Assembly (NCBI GenBank): GCA_030428025.1
Contig: JAUIBJ010000241.1
Span: 1-6,060 of the forward strand
DNA from: Alphaproteobacteria bacterium
Lineage (GTDB): Bacteria > Pseudomonadota > Alphaproteobacteria > Rhodobacterales > Rhodobacteraceae
Reading direction: 5' to 3'
DNA: 6,060 bases
The notes under the pieces were generated by a model. It was given only the letters and a program-made list of their open reading frames with translations. It was not told the origin of the DNA and did no database searches. Positions within the stretch are counted from its first letter, which is position 1; the number at the start of each line of letters is the position of its first letter. This document shows positions 4,243-6,060 of this stretch, one piece after another. The position numbers were made by a program, and so were the translations under genes.

Positions 4243-5931
4243 TCAACGATGCTCTTCCCGTGAGACCGCCGCAAGCGCGCGGTTGTAGGTCCTCAGCGCG
4301 TCCACATGAAACAGCGCGCCCAGTAGCTCGGGCGGCTTGCCCTCACCGGTCAGGGTGACCACCGGCAGGAAGGGTTCGGCCGTGCGCTCGAACGTGGCCA
4401 TCGCCGCCTCCAGCGTGGCGCTGGCGTCGATATAGATCCCGTCTTCGATCAGTTCCCAGCAGCGCTCTTTCGTGGCCCCGCGCGCGTCCTCGAGCTTGCG
4501 CATCACGCCCGACGCACGGAACATCGACAGAAGATAGGCCTGCGGGCCTGCCGCCAGCCGTATGCCGCGCCTTTCCAGCTGGGTGAGGAAGAAGGACCGC
4601 GTTACCAGCGTCGACGCAAGCGCCGTGGAGAGCGACACAGACACCATCACCGCAAGCCCCGTCTGCCAGTCGCCCGTCAGTTCGAAGACAATGAGCGTGG
4701 TCGAGATCGGCGCCCCCAGAACCGCCGCCGCCACCGCCCCCATGCCGGCCAGCGCGTAAAGTGCAGGCGCGCCCGAGAAGTCGGGCAGGAGGCCGGTGGC
4801 GATCAGCCCGAAGGACAGCCCCGTCAACGCCCCCACCATCAGCGAGGGCGAGAACACCCCGCCCCCCATGCGGCCGCCCAGCGTGATCGCCACGGCGACC
4901 ACCTTGAGGACCGCAAAGACCATCGCCTCGTAGAGGAGCATCTCTCCGGACAGCGCTGCGAGGGTCGTCTCGTAACCCACTCCGATGATATGCGGAAACC
5001 AGATGGCCAGCAGCCCCAGCAGCGCGCCCGCCACCGCCGGGCGAAGCCAGCGCGGCAGCCGCGTGCGCATCTGCACATAGCTCGCCGTGTCCTCGGCAAA
5101 GAGGATCGCATGCATCAGCGCCGTCGCCACAAGCCCGCAGATCAGCCCGAGGATAAGGAAGGCCGGCAGTTCCACATAGAACTCCAGCGCGCTGGTGATC
5201 GGCAGGTCGAATTCCGCCAGATCGCCGAATTCCAGCCGGGTGACCACCGTGCCCGCGACCGAGGCGATCACGATCGGGGCGAAGGCATGAAGCGCGAAAT
5301 GCCTCAGCACCACTTCCAGCGCGAAAAGCGCCCCGGCGATGGGCGCGTTGAAAGATGCCGAGACCGCCGCCGCTACCGCGCAACCCAGAAGGTCGCGGCC
5401 GGTAACACCGTCGGCATTGATCCGGTTGCTGACCCAGGACGCGATCACACCCGCCATATGCACCACCGGCCCCTCGCGCCCGCTCGACCCGCCGGTGCCG
5501 AGCGTGATGATCGAGGCCGCGATGGAGGCCAGCCCCTCGCGCCCCTCCACCCGGCCCTCCTGCAACGCCGCGCCCTCGATCACGTCGGCCACCGCCCGCA
5601 CCCGCCCGTCCGGCGTGAACCGGTGCAGGATCAGGCCGACCACCAGCCCGCCCACGACGGGAACGGTCAGCACCCAGTACCACGGCAGGATCTCGGCGGC
5701 GCTATGCACGTTGGCCATGTCCTCCGCCCCGTAGACGAAGGTCTGCAAGGCGGTGATCGCCCTTCGGAAAAGCAGCGCGGCAAAGCCTGCGGCAAAGCCC
5801 ACCACGAGGGCTATCAACCAGAACTGGATCTTGCCCGGTCCACGCTTGCGCAGCAGCTGCCAGCCATTGCCCAGCGAGGCCAGCGCGGCGTTGATCTTGA
5901 CAGTCAAAAAATGCTTCGTCGATTGTGTCAT
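4243..5931 (-). CDS. ClC-family chloride channel / anion transporter with CBS-like C-terminal domain
   Basis: This inner-membrane protein of the ClC family moves anions, typically chloride. Numbering is from the ATG at 5931 (562 residues). A cytoplasmic N-terminus (1-35) is followed by the multi-helix ClC core (about 36-445) and a soluble tail whose segment at about 497-550 resembles one CBS motif. The gating-glutamate motif GREGP is intact (Glu153), as are SFNAPIAGALFALE (193-206) and GGVFSPSL (357-364, with Phe360). Three positions deviate from E. coli ClC-ec1. The GSGIP loop aligns with VRAVA (111-115), the proton glutamate Glu203 aligns with Val207, and Tyr445 aligns with Phe448. Val at the Glu203 position is typical of passive ClC channels, so a channel rather than an H+/Cl- antiporter is plausible but unproven. 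The start is uncertain: a TTG at 5943 would add four residues, and neither start has a strong ribosome-binding site. The tail is too short for a normal CBS pair. The next gene downstream on this strand is the iron-binding protein, after a 97-base gap with its own regulatory sequence. Confidence 0.93.
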   Translation of the reverse strand: MTQSTKHFLTVKINAALASLGNGWQLLRKRGPGKIQFWLIALVVGFAAGFAALLFRRAITALQTFVYGAEDMANVHSAAEILPWYWVLTVPVVGGLVVGLILHRFTPDGRVRAVADVIEGAALQEGRVEGREGLASIAASIITLGTGGSSGREGPVVHMAGVIASWVSNRINADGVTGRDLLGCAVAAAVSASFNAPIAGALFALEVVLRHFALHAFAPIVIASVAGTVVTRLEFGDLAEFDLPITSALEFYVELPAFLILGLICGLVATALMHAILFAEDTASYVQMRTRLPRWLRPAVAGALLGLLAIWFPHIIGVGYETTLAALSGEMLLYEAMVFAVLKVVAVAITLGGRMGGGVFSPSLMVGALTGLSFGLIATGLLPDFSGAPALYALAGMGAVAAAVLGAPISTTLIVFELTGDWQTGLAVMVSVSLSTALASTLVTRSFFLTQLERRGIRLAAGPQAYLLSMFRASGVMRKLEDARGATKERCWELIEDGIYIDASATLEAAMATFERTAEPFLPVVTLTGEGKPPELLGALFHVDALRTYNRALAAVSREEHR

Positions 5932-5943
5932 GACCGGCGACAA

Positions 5944-6018
5944 TCCCGCCGCAGCCGTTCTTTCCCCCCTGACCCGCTTCGCGTAGAGTTGGCACTCGAA
6001 CAGGGGAATGGGGGCTGC
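5944..6018. other. Intergenic region between divergent genes
   Basis: This short gap must hold the promoters of the ClC gene (minus) and of the gene beginning at 6019 (plus). I see no clear -35/-10 pair for either direction. A purine-rich run lies just upstream of each start: AGGGGA at 6002-6007 and GGGGG at 6010-6014 on the plus strand, and a C-rich tract at 5963-5969 (G-rich on the minus strand) facing the ClC gene at an unusually long distance. Confidence 0.4.
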
Positions 6019-6060
6019 ATGACTATCCAGGCTGCGATCGGCGAATTGTCTTCTTTCTTA
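6019..6060 (+). CDS. Start of an unidentified gene (cut by the right edge)
   Basis: An ATG at 6019 opens a frame that stays open to the window edge for 14 codons (MTIQAAIGELSSFL). GGGGG at 6010-6014 lies four bases before it and AGGGGA at 6002-6007 eleven bases before it, so a ribosome-binding site is plausible. The divergent arrangement with the ClC gene and the end of minus-strand coding at about 5931-5943 support a real start. Fourteen residues, apparently the beginning of an amphipathic helix with no signal peptide so far, are too few to name a family. Confidence 0.5.
   Translation, partial: MTIQAAIGELSSFL

Noticed and set aside
4343..5683. A 446-codon minus-strand frame inside the ClC gene, with Gly/Arg/Ala-rich sequence
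   Set aside because: It is an out-of-frame shadow of the ClC gene, low in complexity and lacking domains. The ClC frame carries the GREGP and GGVFSP motifs and membrane helices.
5897..5907. TTGACAGTCAA, a perfect -35 hexamer within an 11-base palindrome
   Set aside because: It lies inside the N-terminal coding part of the ClC gene and no -10 element follows at the right distance. It is probably chance.
5985..6005. GAGT-TGGC-ACTC and a GAAC half-site considered as a LexA-type site (GTTC-N7-GTTC)
   Set aside because: Only one half-site fits. The second repeat is missing at the required spacing and the arms are just four bases.
6008..6022. ATG at 6008 giving a four-codon frame (MGAA, stop) that overlaps the ATG at 6019
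   Set aside because: It is too short to count as a gene and there is no sign of a conserved leader peptide. The downstream frame is the more likely coding start.
1..6060. Search for a CRISPR array, IS ends, tRNA genes, toxin-antitoxin pairs or a defence cluster
   Set aside because: No regularly spaced repeats, transposase motifs, cloverleaf sequences or paired small genes were seen. The coding content is mostly ordinary metabolic and transport genes.

Overview
The window is GC-rich (G/C at most third codon positions) and densely coding. Its proteins point to an alphaproteobacterium, most likely a marine Rhodobacteraceae (Roseobacter-type) organism. The evidence is the CobT tail of aerobic cobalamin synthesis, a repeat after cobT that I recognise from roseobacter genomes, and an IscR/Iron-Rhodo-type operator before an iron-transport gene. 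The assignment rests on recognition by eye, not on a search.

Layout, left to right. (1) 2-325 (+): C-terminal end of cobT, the cobaltochelatase subunit, followed by a hairpin and a Roseobacter-type intergenic repeat. (2) 384-577: a stretch with little recognisable content except a weak promoter candidate and a leader hairpin. (3) 578-739 (+): an unrecognised 53-residue, very basic, helical protein, followed by a GC-rich hairpin. (4) 823-2622 (+): a complete 599-residue Xaa-Pro aminopeptidase (M24B) with all five metal ligands. (5) 2706-3047 (+): a 113-residue DUF427 protein, whose upstream region carries a dyad straddling the peptidase stop codon. (6) 3066-3094: a perfect 13-bp stem that can end transcription from both sides. 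(7) 3120-4145 (-): a periplasmic Fe(III)-binding protein of the FutA/FbpA type, preceded by an AT-rich iron-regulator-like operator. (8) 4243-5931 (-): a ClC-family anion channel or transporter with unusual pore residues and a short CBS-like tail. (9) 6019 to the right edge (+): the first 14 codons of a divergent gene.

The genes do not form one pathway. The plus-strand block covers cobalamin synthesis, peptide turnover and small unknown proteins. The minus-strand block covers iron binding and anion transport. The two blocks converge on the shared terminator. I see no tRNA, rRNA, insertion sequence, phage gene, CRISPR array or defence-like cluster, and nothing that convincingly amounts to an undescribed system. 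The points most worth a second look are the non-canonical ClC residues, the operator in front of the iron-binding protein, and the small basic protein after cobT.
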